Source: WTXA01 sp964415195
GTDB taxonomy: Bacteria > Bacillota > TC1
Direction of reading: 5' to 3'
Assembly (NCBI GenBank): GCA_964415195.1
Contig: CAYPYD010000001.1
Location: 439,845 to 503,844, forward strand
DNA length: 64,000 bases
The position numbers were made by a program, and so were the translations under genes. Each line of letters opens with the position of its first letter. The stretch's first letter is position 1. Positions 41,970 through 51,248 of the stretch are shown one piece after another. A model generated the notes under the pieces. That model searched no databases. It worked only from the letters and a program-made list of their open reading frames with translations, and was not told where the DNA came from.

Positions 41970-42708
41970 ATATATCAACCTCACTTTAGATAATTTAGAT
42001 GATGAACATTTATGTTGTGCCATTGCAGATAAAAAGCATCAAAGAGGTGTAGCGGGCAAAAAGTCTTGGCTGACTGATCGGATTTCAGAAGGTCATGTCT
42101 TTAGAAAACTTGATGCTAAAGGAAAGGTTTTTATTGAGTATTCTCCACTTGAATCAGCATGGGTGCCAATAATTGGTGATAATTATGTCTATATTTATTG
42201 CCTTTGGGTTTCTGGTAGCTTTAAGAATAAGGGCTATGGTAGAGAGTTGTTGCAGTATTGTCTAGATGATGCAAAAGAAAAAAAGAAGAGTGGAGTCTGT
42301 ATAATTAGTTCGAAGAAGAAAAAGCCTTTTTTGTCTGATAAGAAATATATTGAGAAGTTTGGGTTTGTAACTGTTGATTCAAATGGTGATGATTATGAGC
42401 TTTTGGCTTTGTCTTTTGATGGTACTGTACCAAAGTTTAATGAAGCTGCAAGAAAGGGAACTATTGATAACCAGGATCTTACTATTTACTATAGTTTGCA
42501 ATGTCCATATATCCTTAATTGTATTGAAGAGATTAAAAATTATTGTGAAAGGGAGAGTGTCCCTCTTAGGCTTATTGAGGTTAAATCATCTTGCGAGGCT
42601 AAGATTGTCCCATGTGTTTTTAATAACTGGGCTGTATTCTACAAGGGTGAATTTAAAACTCTCCATTTATTAAATGAAGGGTATCTTAGGAAAATGTTAG
42701 ACATCTAA
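41962..42708 (+). CDS. GNAT acetyltransferase with YoaP-like C-terminal domain
   Basis: A 248-residue protein: a GNAT domain (about 1-150) with LWVSGSFKNKGYGRELLQYCLDDAK as the acetyl-CoA site. A C-terminal region (about 170-245) has YYSLQCPYILNCIEEIKNYCE, PCVFNNWAVFYKGEFKTLHLL. That second part is the YoaP-like thioredoxin-related domain with Cys in CPYILNC. The substrate is unknown. It overlaps the YjbR gene and may be coupled to it. Confidence 0.8.
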   Translation: MNKYINLTLDNLDDEHLCCAIADKKHQRGVAGKKSWLTDRISEGHVFRKLDAKGKVFIEYSPLESAWVPIIGDNYVYIYCLWVSGSFKNKGYGRELLQYCLDDAKEKKKSGVCIISSKKKKPFLSDKKYIEKFGFVTVDSNGDDYELLALSFDGTVPKFNEAARKGTIDNQDLTIYYSLQCPYILNCIEEIKNYCERESVPLRLIEVKSSCEAKIVPCVFNNWAVFYKGEFKTLHLLNEGYLRKMLDI

Positions 42709-42732
42709 ATAATATGTCCAAAGGAGATAAAT

Positions 42733-43332
42733 ATGGAAAATATCAACAGATCAAAAATAACCAAAACAGGAGACTACCTCATAATACCTGTAGATATGAC
42801 ACTAGAAGAAATAAGTGGCTATTCGAACATACCTAAGATATTGAAAAAAGCTATAAACATGAGTGAGGATACAGACGAAAAACTAGATGAAGCCTTAAGA
42901 ACAGAACCTTACCTAATGCCAATCTTTGTGCTGGCAGATGGGATGATGGAAAGAAATAAGGGAGACTGGTCAATCAAGGTTGAATATGGAGTGGAGATTA
43001 AAGGTGATATAAGAATAGATCTTTATGGATTGGAGTCCTCCTTTTATGAAGTGAGAGAGGGCAGTGATGGAAGTGATGGCGAGATCTATATACTAGCTGG
43101 AGTGGCCACTATCCAAAACGCCAATGTGCCCGATTGGAGAGTTGTTCTAGGTAAATCAGGTGGAGTCATATTTAGAGATAAGAAACTAGAAGGTATCATT
43201 CAAGGGCAGAGAATACAGGATGCCAAAAACAAAAGGGGAGAAGTGCTAGAAGCTTTCAATAAAGCTATAGGAGAAGAAGGTAAGGATTGGTTAGTCTTAC
43301 TTGAAAAATTTCTGGAGACAAGTGGATTATAG
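42733..43332 (+). CDS. Hypothetical protein (199 aa)
   Basis: No family is recognised. The protein is soluble and acidic, with no signal peptide, membrane segment or Cys. It has an N-terminal alpha/beta part (DYLIIPVDMTLEEISGYSNIPKILKKAINM) and a central beta-rich part (WSIKVEYGVEIKGDIRIDLYGLESSFYEV). The C-terminus is helical (GEVLEAFNKAIGEEGKDWLVLLEKFLE). AAAGGAG precedes the start. Codon use switches here to A-ending codons (ATA, GGA, CTA) compared with the genes just upstream. Confidence 0.6.
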   Translation: MENINRSKITKTGDYLIIPVDMTLEEISGYSNIPKILKKAINMSEDTDEKLDEALRTEPYLMPIFVLADGMMERNKGDWSIKVEYGVEIKGDIRIDLYGLESSFYEVREGSDGSDGEIYILAGVATIQNANVPDWRVVLGKSGGVIFRDKKLEGIIQGQRIQDAKNKRGEVLEAFNKAIGEEGKDWLVLLEKFLETSGL

Positions 43333-43391
43333 CTATATACTAATAGCAGGATATAATTATGATATTTAATATAGGTGATTAGGAGAATAAA

Positions 43392-43988
43392 ATGGAACTT
43401 AAAGATACAATAATAAAAAGAAGATCAATCAGAAAACTTAAAAAAAGTAATAATGTAGATAGGGAATTGCTTGAAGAAATACTAAGAACTGCCATGTACG
43501 TACCGTCAGCCTTCAACATGCAAAGCTACAGAATCGTAGTCCTAGATGAGAAGGGACATAAGGATTTATGGGATATAGTAGAAGAAATGCTGATAGAAAA
43601 AATGGGCAAAGAAAAATATATCGAGAGAGGTACTGGTGAGAAGATATCAGGATTTAAGGCTGGGAACGGTACCCTGCTAATATTTGAAGATGAGAAGATC
43701 CTTGAAGAAAAAGGCGAAAAATACAAATCATATAAGGCATTAGTGCCAAGCTGGTCATACCAGGGAAGTGGCATACTACAATACGCAATCTGGCTCCAAT
43801 TGGTTGAAGTTGGAATAAGCGCCTCACTCCAACACTATAACCCGATGATTGATGAGAGAGTCAAGGAAAGATTCAAGATAGATGAGAACTGGAGCTTAAT
43901 ATCCCAAATACCATTTGGTGCAAGTGATGAGGAATTAAAACCAAGAGAATTCGTACCATTTGAGCAAATAGTGAGATTTCAAAAATAA
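43392..43988 (+). CDS. Nitroreductase family protein
   Basis: A 198-residue FMN-dependent nitroreductase-fold protein: IIKRRSIRKLKKS at the start, the FMN-binding YVPSAFNMQSYRIVVL segment, and GSGILQYAIWLQLVEVGISASLQHYNP. It belongs to the group with the PSAFNxQ motif (HBN1/Frm2-like). It reduces quinones or nitro compounds with NAD(P)H in relatives. AGGAG precedes the ATG. Confidence 0.85.
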   Translation: MELKDTIIKRRSIRKLKKSNNVDRELLEEILRTAMYVPSAFNMQSYRIVVLDEKGHKDLWDIVEEMLIEKMGKEKYIERGTGEKISGFKAGNGTLLIFEDEKILEEKGEKYKSYKALVPSWSYQGSGILQYAIWLQLVEVGISASLQHYNPMIDERVKERFKIDENWSLISQIPFGASDEELKPREFVPFEQIVRFQK

Positions 43989-44023
43989 ATATGATTTTTT
44001 ATTAAAGAAAAAGTCTGAAAACA

Positions 44024-44052
44024 TTTACAATCTGTTTCTTTTATAGTAATAT
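44024..44052 (+). promoter_or_regulatory. Candidate promoter of the LacI gene
   Basis: TTTACA (44024-44029), a 17-base spacer, and TAATAT (44047-44052), 31 bases before the LacI start. Confidence 0.55.
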
Positions 44053-44083
44053 GTAAAAAATACTGTTTTAGAAAAGGGACATC

Positions 44084-45118
44084 ATGGATATTAATAATCA
44101 CGACAAAAAAAGATCAACAATAAAAGAAGTTGCCAAGAAAGCTGGAGTATCAGTTGCAACAGTGTCAAGAGTCATGAACAACCAGAACATAGTTAAGGAC
44201 GAAAAAAGAAAAAAGGTTTTAAAAGCCATAGCCGAACTAAACTATGTACCAAACCCTGCTGCTAGAACATTAGGCAAAAAACAAGTATACAAAGTAGCCG
44301 TAGTAGTTCCAAACATCATGAACTATGCCCTAGCAGACATAATCAAGGGCATACAGATTACCCTTGACGACAACAAAGTAGATATGCTCCTATTCAACTC
44401 CAACGAAAACCCGGAAGTTGAAAAAAGAGTATTTTTAAGTTTGTCAGACAAGTTAGTAGAAGGCGCGATTTTCATCGCCCAATGTGGATCACTACATGAC
44501 TTCTCAATACTAGCCAGAAGAATACCAGTAGTCCTGATAGAAAGAGCAGAAAAAAACAACTACGTAGACAGATACGAAATTGACAACGACGATGCGATGC
44601 TGAAAATAGTTGGACACCTATACGAACTAGGTCACAGGAAAATTGCCCACATGACCGGACATTCTTCCAGCTACAATTCCAAGACATTGACCAAGTCATT
44701 TTTAAAAGCACTAAGAAAATATGATTTACCATTTATGGATGAATACTTTATAAATACCTCCTACTCATTTAGAGGGGGTAAAGAGGGACTAGAAAAACTA
44801 CTAGAAATCGGCAGAGACTTTACTGCCATTGTCTGCGCCTCGAATGTTATTGCAATAGGAGCAGTCAACACAGCCATCAAAATGGGCTTTAAAATACCTG
44901 AAGACTTCTCAATATCTGGATACGACAGTTTCCCTGATATTGATGTCCTTAACCCTAGTATCACAACTATCGATTACCCGGCATTTGACATGGGCGTACA
45001 AGCCGCTGAAGCCATACTAAGAAAATTCGATAGTGAAACCTATATTAAAGGAAGCGACAATATTATTCAGGTAAACCTATCAAAAGGAGAGTCAACTGGA
45101 AAAGCAAGAATAGAATAA
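44084..45118 (+). CDS. LacI-family transcription regulator
   Basis: A 344-residue regulator: N-terminal HTH TIKEVAKKAGVSVATVSRVMNN and hinge helix YVPNPAARTLGKKQ, then a periplasmic-binding-protein-like sugar domain (VAVVVPNIMNYALADIIKGIQ..., FSISGYDSFPDIDVLNPSITTI). The effector and target are unknown; the neighbouring glmM/glmS genes handle amino sugars, which makes an amino-sugar effector possible. It is followed by a terminator. Confidence 0.9.
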   Translation: MDINNHDKKRSTIKEVAKKAGVSVATVSRVMNNQNIVKDEKRKKVLKAIAELNYVPNPAARTLGKKQVYKVAVVVPNIMNYALADIIKGIQITLDDNKVDMLLFNSNENPEVEKRVFLSLSDKLVEGAIFIAQCGSLHDFSILARRIPVVLIERAEKNNYVDRYEIDNDDAMLKIVGHLYELGHRKIAHMTGHSSSYNSKTLTKSFLKALRKYDLPFMDEYFINTSYSFRGGKEGLEKLLEIGRDFTAIVCASNVIAIGAVNTAIKMGFKIPEDFSISGYDSFPDIDVLNPSITTIDYPAFDMGVQAAEAILRKFDSETYIKGSDNIIQVNLSKGESTGKARIE

Positions 45119-45134
45119 GAAGAACGAATGTGTT

Positions 45135-45160
45135 AAAGTATAGGGAGACCTATACTTTTT
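45135..45160 (+). terminator. Intrinsic terminator
   Basis: A perfect 10-bp stem (AAAGTATAGG / CCTATACTTT) with GAGA loop and TT. It lies between the LacI gene and the flavoprotein gene. Confidence 0.8.
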
Positions 45161-45175
45161 AATTAGGAGGAACTA

Positions 45176-46786
45176 TTGAAATACTTATACGAAATGAAAC
45201 TAGAAATAGAAAATGAAACCAAGGACATAAAAGAACTCGACAAACTATTACTAACAAAACTAAAAATCCAAAAAAACGAACTACTGTCCTGGAAATTAAC
45301 AAGAAAATCACTCGATGCCAGGAAAAAACCAGCACTCTATTTCATACTGCAATTTGAAATAGAACTAAAAGAAAAAATAAGCCTTATACTAGCAAAAAAA
45401 GGTATTCTAAAACCCCTGACAGAAAAAGTCGTGGATAAAGTTGCAAGTCAAGGAGAAAAACTAGATAAAAGACCAGTAATAGTGGGCAGCGGACCATCAG
45501 GATTAATGTGCGCCTACAAACTTGCTGAAAAAGGACTGAAACCAATTGTAATCGAAAGAGGAGCTCCAGTAGAAGAACGAGTAAAAGCAGTCAACGAGTT
45601 TATACGAACTGGAGAATTCAATAAAAAAACCAACATAGCCTTCGGTGAAGGGGGAGCTGGAACCTTTTCTGACGGAAAACTAACAACCAGATCAAAAAGC
45701 CCATTAGTCAAAGATGTTTTAGAAATATTGATAAAAGGCGGAGCAGAAGAAACCATAACCTACATCAACAACCCTCACCTAGGAACAGACGGACTTAGAG
45801 AAATCGTAGTAAAATTAAGAGAAATGATAATTAACAAAGGTGGAACCTTCATCTTCAACAAAACCTTCACTTCATTGGATTTTATTGATGGAGAAAAATC
45901 AGTTAAAGGAATATACCTTGATGACGGAACCTATATAGAAACCAACATGGTTATACTTGCAATTGGACATAGTGCCAAAGATACTGTTAGATATTTGGCC
46001 GAGGCGGGAATACCAATAGAAGCCAAACCATTTAGTGTTGGCTTTAGAATAGAACACAAAGCAAGTCTTATTAATATGAACCAATACGGCAGAGACGATG
46101 AAATAACACAGAGACTACTTGGCAACAGCGAATACCACCTAACCTACAAGGGAGACAGAGGAGTCTACTCCTTTTGCATGTGCCCAGGTGGAATAGTAGT
46201 ACCGAGCAACTCCTTTGATGGAGAAATTGTAACCAATGGCATGAGCTATAAGAATAGAGCAGGAAAACAAAGCAACGCAGCAATAGTAGCTACTGTCGGA
46301 TTAGAGGATTTTAAAGAAGGGCCATTAGGTGGAGTTGAGTTTCAAGAAGAAATTGAACATAAAGCTTTTGACTTAAGTGGTGGTAGACTTATGGCAATTG
46401 GCCAAAATGCCAGTGACTTTATTGAGGGTAAAAGTTCAGAAGAAATAAAAGTTGACTTCAAACCATCATACCTTCCTGGCATAAAGTTAGGAAATTTTAG
46501 AGAAGTTTTACCAGGAGATATATGCGAGGAATTAGTCAAGGGCCTAAAAGACTTTGAAAGAAGAATACCTGGCTTTATATCAGGAGGATTTTTAACTGGA
46601 CCGGAAACCAGAACATCATCCCCTGTTAGAATATTAAGAGATGAAAATGCCATGATTTTAGGATATAATGAAGTATATGCCATTGGAGAAGGAGCCGGAT
46701 ATGCAGGAGGTATTGTTAGTGCAGGTATAGACGGACTAAAATTGGCATATGCAATATTAAGAAAATATAATGGAGTGAATAATTAA
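45176..46786 (+). CDS. FAD-dependent dehydrogenase of the COG2509 group
   Basis: A 536-residue flavoprotein. About 85 N-terminal residues (LDKLLLTKLKIQKNELLSWKLTRKSLDARKK) form a small RNA-binding-like domain. The FAD domain follows (VIVGSGPSGLMCAYKLAEKG at about 101-120, VIERG, FGEGGAGTFSDGKLTTR) and the C-terminal GEGAGYAGGIVSAGIDGLKLA. The TTG start (45176) is supported by AGGAGGAAC. The gene is next to glmM in many Firmicutes. Its reaction is unknown. Its stop overlaps glmM by one base. Confidence 0.82.
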   Translation: MKYLYEMKLEIENETKDIKELDKLLLTKLKIQKNELLSWKLTRKSLDARKKPALYFILQFEIELKEKISLILAKKGILKPLTEKVVDKVASQGEKLDKRPVIVGSGPSGLMCAYKLAEKGLKPIVIERGAPVEERVKAVNEFIRTGEFNKKTNIAFGEGGAGTFSDGKLTTRSKSPLVKDVLEILIKGGAEETITYINNPHLGTDGLREIVVKLREMIINKGGTFIFNKTFTSLDFIDGEKSVKGIYLDDGTYIETNMVILAIGHSAKDTVRYLAEAGIPIEAKPFSVGFRIEHKASLINMNQYGRDDEITQRLLGNSEYHLTYKGDRGVYSFCMCPGGIVVPSNSFDGEIVTNGMSYKNRAGKQSNAAIVATVGLEDFKEGPLGGVEFQEEIEHKAFDLSGGRLMAIGQNASDFIEGKSSEEIKVDFKPSYLPGIKLGNFREVLPGDICEELVKGLKDFERRIPGFISGGFLTGPETRTSSPVRILRDENAMILGYNEVYAIGEGAGYAGGIVSAGIDGLKLAYAILRKYNGVNN

Positions 46787-48114
46787 TGGGAAGACTATTT
46801 GGAACTGACGGAATTAGAGGAATAGCCAATAAAGACCTAACACCAGAACTAGCATTTGACCTAGGCAGAGCGGTAGCACATGTATTGACAAGTGATTATG
46901 AAGAACCTGTCATCACTATAGGTAAAGATACAAGAATATCAGGAGATATGCTTGAATCAGCCTTAGCTGCAGGTATTTGCTCAAGAGGAGTAGATGTATA
47001 TTTGCTAGGAGTTGTACCAACGCCGGCAATCGCCTATTTAACAAAACATTTAAAAGCACATGCGGGAGCAGTAATCTCTGCATCACATAATCCAGTAGAA
47101 GATAATGGGATTAAATTCTTCAACCAACATGGATTCAAACTTTCTGATGAAATTGAAGATGAAATAGAAAGCTTTGTCAATGAGAGAAAGGGTGAAATAC
47201 CTAGACCAGTTGGCAGAGGAGTCGGGCGCATTATCCAACTGGACAAAGGGAAAAATATCTACAAAACAAGACTAAGCAATATCTTTGCTGACAACATCAA
47301 AGGAATGAAAATAGTTGTTGACTCAGCAAACGGAGCAGCATCAGACATAACACCTGGCCTATTAAAAAGCTTAGGAGCCAAGGTTATATCAATAGCTGAC
47401 GAGCCAAATGGATTAAATATAAACGACAATTGTGGCTCAACACATATGGAAAACATAAGAGACCAAGTAATACAACACAAAGCAGATATTGGAATAGCCC
47501 ATGATGGGGATGCTGATAGAATGCTTGCAGTCGATGAACTAGGTAGAATAGTAGATGGAGATCAAATAATGGCCATCTGTGCCAAGTATATGTTGGACAA
47601 GAATGAACTCGTAGACAATAAACTAATTGGAACAGTAATGAGCAACCTAGGTCTCAAAAAATTCTGTGAAAAAGAGGGAATAGAATTCGTAGCTACAAAT
47701 GTCGGAGACAGATATGTATTGGAAGAAATGCAAAGAACTGGAGCGGTACTAGGCGGTGAACAATCAGGACATGTGATTTTCGGTAACTATAACACCACCG
47801 GTGATGGACCATTATCTGCACTGATGATAATAAAAGCCATGAAAAACAATGGTAAGAAACTATCAGAACTAGCTGACATTATGCAGATATACCCTCAAGT
47901 GCTAAAGAACGTAAGAGTCAAAGATAAAGAAACAGCAATGAACAATGTTAAATTTTTAGAAGCCATAAAAGAAGCCGAAGAGAAACTAGGTGAAAGAGGT
48001 AGAATACTAGTAAGACCATCAGGCACCGAATCACTGATTAGAATAATGGCTGAAGGTGAGAGCATCGAGGAAATAGAAAAAATAGTTAAAAAACTAAGCG
48101 ATATAGTAGTTTAA
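46786..48114 (+). CDS. glmM: Phosphoglucosamine mutase
   Basis: A 442-residue alpha-D-phosphohexomutase: RLFGTDGIRGIANKDLTPELA at the start, catalytic phosphoserine in ISASHNPVEDNGIKFF, metal loop DGDADR, sugar loop GEQSGHV and phosphate site RPSGTESLIRIMAEG. It makes glucosamine-1-phosphate from glucosamine-6-phosphate for cell-wall precursors. It precedes glmS, which makes its substrate. Confidence 0.95.
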   Translation: MGRLFGTDGIRGIANKDLTPELAFDLGRAVAHVLTSDYEEPVITIGKDTRISGDMLESALAAGICSRGVDVYLLGVVPTPAIAYLTKHLKAHAGAVISASHNPVEDNGIKFFNQHGFKLSDEIEDEIESFVNERKGEIPRPVGRGVGRIIQLDKGKNIYKTRLSNIFADNIKGMKIVVDSANGAASDITPGLLKSLGAKVISIADEPNGLNINDNCGSTHMENIRDQVIQHKADIGIAHDGDADRMLAVDELGRIVDGDQIMAICAKYMLDKNELVDNKLIGTVMSNLGLKKFCEKEGIEFVATNVGDRYVLEEMQRTGAVLGGEQSGHVIFGNYNTTGDGPLSALMIIKAMKNNGKKLSELADIMQIYPQVLKNVRVKDKETAMNNVKFLEAIKEAEEKLGERGRILVRPSGTESLIRIMAEGESIEEIEKIVKKLSDIVV

Positions 48115-48127
48115 TACAGATGTTAAG

Positions 48128-48153
48128 AAAGACCTGTTAAACAGGTCTTTTTT
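48128..48153 (+). terminator. Intrinsic terminator
   Basis: The stem AAAGACCTGTT / AACAGGTCTTT is followed by TTT. It separates glmM from glmS. Confidence 0.85.
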
Positions 48154-48160
48154 AGTTAAC

Positions 48161-48189
48161 TTGCTTTTTTAGCTATAAAAAGTTAAAAT
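48161..48189 (+). promoter_or_regulatory. Candidate promoter of glmS
   Basis: TTGCTT (48161-48166), a 17-base spacer, TAAAAT (48184-48189). The leader from here to glmS is only about 50 bases and shows no glmS ribozyme. Confidence 0.45.
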
Positions 48190-48246
48190 TAAGAAGTTAA
48201 TAAGAAGTGAAAATGTAATTAAAAAGAAAATTTTGGAGGTTATTAT

Positions 48247-50064
48247 ATGTGTGGAATTGTAGGATATATTGGAAGTAAAAGAGCACAGGATATACTACTA
48301 AGCGGCTTAAAAAGGCTTGAATATAGAGGTTATGATTCAGCAGGAATCTGCATTTTAGAAAACCAGGATATAAAAGTTATAAAATCAAAGGGCAACCTAG
48401 ATGTGCTTGTTACAAAGGTTGATCAACAAACTATTGGTACACAAGGAATTGGACATACAAGATGGGCAACACATGGCAAACCATCAGACGAAAATGCCCA
48501 TCCTCACCAAAGCACCAATGGTAAATTTTGCCTAGTACATAATGGCATAATAGAAAACTATCATGAACTAAAAGCAGATTTAAAAACAAAAGGATTTAAA
48601 TTTCTGTCTGAAACAGATTCAGAAATAGTTGTAAACCTATTTGAATACCTAGATGATGGGAACCTGTTATCAACTGCCAGAAAAGTTACAGCACAACTTG
48701 AAGGCTCCTATGCCTTATGTGTATTAAACAAGGAAAATACAGACGAGTTTTTAGTTGTTAGAAAAGATAGCCCGTTAGTAGTTGGTGTTGGTGAAGGAGA
48801 AAACTTTATAGCTTCTGACATACCTGCTATACTAGAATACACTAAAAAAATCTATATACTAGACGATGATGAAATGGCACTGATCAAAAGAAACGATGTC
48901 GAAATATACAACGGAGCTGGTGAGAGAATAACCAAGGAAATCAGAGAAATAACCTGGACCTTGGAATCGGCCGAGAAACAAGGCTACGAGCACTTTATGT
49001 TAAAAGAAATCAATGAACAACCTGAAGCTATAAGAAAAACACTAGCCGGAAGAATAAAAAACGACATAGTAGATCTAGGCTTGAACATGGAAGAAGATTT
49101 TGTTAAATCAATAAATAAAATCGCCATAGTAGCCTGTGGAACAGCTAACTATGCAGGTAGAGTTGCTGCACATCTTATTGAAGACAAATTAAGAATTCCT
49201 GTACTAGTATCCTATGCATCAGAATTCAGATACAACAATCCGATTATAGATGAAAAAACATTAACTGTAGTCATAAGCCAATCAGGAGAAACTGCTGACA
49301 CACTTGCAGGACTAAGAGAAGCTAAATCTAGAGGAGCAAAGATAGTAGCTGTAACAAATGTTGTTGAATCATCCGTTGCCAGAGAAGCTGATTATGTAAT
49401 ATATACCCATGCAGGACCAGAAATAGCAGTAGCTTCTACCAAAGCCTACAGTACCCAAATAGCAGCGCTATACCTTCTGCTAATGGAGTTAGGATACATC
49501 AGAGGCTCATTGGATGAAAAAACAATCAAGTACTGGGTCAAGGAAATGTTGGCAATACCAGAAAAAATCCAAACTATTTTAGGCAATTGTGAACTGATTA
49601 AAAGTTATGCAGAAAACATAAAAGATAGCACAAGTCTATTCTTTATAGGTCGTGGTGTCGATAGTGTAAGTTGTCTAGAAGGCGCCCTTAAACTTAAGGA
49701 AATCTCATATATACATGCTGAAGCATACCCGGCAGGAGAACTTAAGCATGGAACATTAGCTCTAATTACAGATAATGTACCTGTAATTGCTGTTGCAACA
49801 AATGGTTTAATGCTAGACAAAATCATAAGCAACATCGAAGAAGTTAAAACAAGAGGTGCAATTACTTATGGTGTGGCCTTTGATGATGAAGAAAAAATAA
49901 GAGAAGAAGTTGACTACTTTATCCCAATACCAAGAGTAGTTGATGCAATTGCTCCATTATTGGCAGTTGTACCACTACAATTGTTAGCCTATTATACTTC
50001 AGTTGTAAAAGGTAATGATGTAGATAAACCTAGAAACCTTGCTAAAAGTGTAACTGTTGAATAA
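48247..50064 (+). CDS. glmS: Glutamine-fructose-6-phosphate aminotransferase
   Basis: A 605-residue two-domain enzyme. The glutaminase half starts MCGIVGYIG (nucleophile Cys2 after Met removal), with HTRWATHGKPSDENAHPH. Two SIS isomerase domains follow (about 280 onward) with ACGTANYAGRVAAHLIE, ISQSGETADTL, STKAYSTQ and the C-terminal PRNLAKSVTVE. It makes glucosamine-6-phosphate from fructose-6-phosphate and glutamine. TTGGAGG precedes the start. Confidence 0.95.
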   Translation: MCGIVGYIGSKRAQDILLSGLKRLEYRGYDSAGICILENQDIKVIKSKGNLDVLVTKVDQQTIGTQGIGHTRWATHGKPSDENAHPHQSTNGKFCLVHNGIIENYHELKADLKTKGFKFLSETDSEIVVNLFEYLDDGNLLSTARKVTAQLEGSYALCVLNKENTDEFLVVRKDSPLVVGVGEGENFIASDIPAILEYTKKIYILDDDEMALIKRNDVEIYNGAGERITKEIREITWTLESAEKQGYEHFMLKEINEQPEAIRKTLAGRIKNDIVDLGLNMEEDFVKSINKIAIVACGTANYAGRVAAHLIEDKLRIPVLVSYASEFRYNNPIIDEKTLTVVISQSGETADTLAGLREAKSRGAKIVAVTNVVESSVAREADYVIYTHAGPEIAVASTKAYSTQIAALYLLLMELGYIRGSLDEKTIKYWVKEMLAIPEKIQTILGNCELIKSYAENIKDSTSLFFIGRGVDSVSCLEGALKLKEISYIHAEAYPAGELKHGTLALITDNVPVIAVATNGLMLDKIISNIEEVKTRGAITYGVAFDDEEKIREEVDYFIPIPRVVDAIAPLLAVVPLQLLAYYTSVVKGNDVDKPRNLAKSVTVE

Positions 50065-50133
50065 TTCATTCAAATTATTCAAAAGTGATGCAATTATTGA
50101 TTCAATATGGTATTCTTAAACAAGATAGGTGTT

Positions 50134-50167
50134 AAAAGGAATTCTCCGGACCGGAGAACTCCTTTTT
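50134..50167 (+). terminator. Intrinsic terminator after glmS
   Basis: A long stem with paired mismatches (AAAAGGA-TTCTCCGG / CCGGAGAA-TCCTTTT), followed by Ts. Confidence 0.85.
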
Positions 50168-50191
50168 AATTGAAGAGAAATGAGTTGTATC

Positions 50192-50220
50192 TTGACAGAC
50201 GCCCCTATTTGTTATAAAAT
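50192..50220 (+). promoter_or_regulatory. Promoter of the rpmG-secE-nusG operon
   Basis: TTGACA at 50192-50197, 17-base spacer, TAAAAT at 50215-50220. It lies 47 bases before rpmG. Confidence 0.7.
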
Positions 50221-50266
50221 TATTTAGTCTAAGTAAGTGGCTAATATAGGTCGGAGGTGTAGATAA

Positions 50267-50416
50267 ATGAGAGTTGGAATTACCCTAGAATGCACAGTGT
50301 GTAAAAATAGAAATTATTCTACTAGTAAAAACAAGAAAAAAACAACTGAGCGTTTAGAACTTAAGAAGTTCTGCAGCACATGCAAAGCACAAACTGTTCA
50401 TAAAGAAACCAAGTAG
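50267..50416 (+). CDS. rpmG: 50S ribosomal protein L33
   Basis: A 49-residue L33: MRVGITLECTVCKNRNYSTSKNKKK, then LELKKFCSTCKAQTVHKE. It is the zinc-binding form with two CxxC pairs (C9-x2-C12, C36-x2-C39). GGAGGTG precedes the ATG. It is the first gene of the secE-nusG transcript, as in many Firmicutes. Confidence 0.93.
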   Translation: MRVGITLECTVCKNRNYSTSKNKKKTTERLELKKFCSTCKAQTVHKETK

Positions 50417-50433
50417 AAGAGGGATGTGGAAAA

Positions 50434-50679
50434 ATGGCAGTGAAAACTAAGGAAAAGGAAAATTCAAAGAAAACGCAAAAACCTCAAAAAACGAATAAGG
50501 AAAAGACTAATATCTTTAAAGGCATGCTCGGTGAACTTAAGAAAGTTTCCTGGCCTACTAAAAAAGAAACTTTTGTCTATACAGTTGTAGTAGTGGTTAC
50601 CGTAATTGTGTTCACTATTATGGTTGGTATCTATGATATATTCCTTAAGACTTTAATTGAGAATTTGCTAGCTTTGTAA
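50434..50679 (+). CDS. secE: Preprotein translocase subunit SecE
   Basis: An 81-residue SecE: a Lys-rich N-terminal tail of about 30 residues, LGELKKVSWPTKKET (the conserved amphipathic helix), then one membrane helix (VYTVVVVVTVIVFTIMVGIYDIFL). It clamps SecY. It lies between rpmG and nusG. Confidence 0.93.
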   Translation: MAVKTKEKENSKKTQKPQKTNKEKTNIFKGMLGELKKVSWPTKKETFVYTVVVVVTVIVFTIMVGIYDIFLKTLIENLLAL

Positions 50680-50693
50680 AGCGGGTGATTTAG

Positions 50694-51230
50694 GTGGAAA
50701 ACGAAAAACGCTGGTATGTTGTTCATGTCTATTCAGGTTACGAAAAAAAAGTTAAAGCTAATCTTGAAAAAAGAATTCATACAACTGGTATGGAAGACAA
50801 GATATTTAGCATAATGATACCTGAAGAAGAAGAGATGGTGCCAACAAAGTCAGGTGCCAAAAAAATTGTTGCCAAAAAAGTTTATCCTGGATATATTCTA
50901 GTTGAAATGATCATGGCAGATGATTCTTGGTATATTGTAAGAAATACTCAAGGAGTTACAGGCTTCGTTGGATCTGGTACAAAACCAGTGCCATTGGAAG
51001 AGTATGAGATGGATAAGATATACAAGCTTATGGGACTAAAGAAAAAAATGGTTGAGTTTAAAAGCCAAGTTGGCGAAAAAGTTCAAGTCATTCATGGACC
51101 ATTTGCAGATTTCATTGGTTTAATCACTGACATTGATAGTGATAAAGGTAGAGTGCATGTACTCGTTTCCATGTTTGGAAGAGAAACACCTTTAGAGCTG
51201 GACTTTGATCAGGTTAAAGAATTAGATTAA
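50694..51230 (+). CDS. nusG: Transcription termination/antitermination protein NusG
   Basis: A 178-residue NusG: KRWYVVHVYSGYEKKVKANLEKRI and VYPGYILVEMIMADDSWYIVRNTQGVTGFVG (NGN domain), then the KOW domain (VGEKVQVIHGPFADFIGLI). The start is GTG 50694, with GGGTGAT upstream. It binds RNA polymerase and modulates pausing and termination. Confidence 0.94.
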   Translation: MENEKRWYVVHVYSGYEKKVKANLEKRIHTTGMEDKIFSIMIPEEEEMVPTKSGAKKIVAKKVYPGYILVEMIMADDSWYIVRNTQGVTGFVGSGTKPVPLEEYEMDKIYKLMGLKKKMVEFKSQVGEKVQVIHGPFADFIGLITDIDSDKGRVHVLVSMFGRETPLELDFDQVKELD

Positions 51231-51248
51231 TTAAGGGAGGTGAAATAG

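Noticed and set aside
48115..48246. glmS ribozyme before glmS
   Set aside because: The gap is 132 bases and contains a terminator; only about 90 AT-rich bases remain, and none of the conserved ribozyme core is seen.
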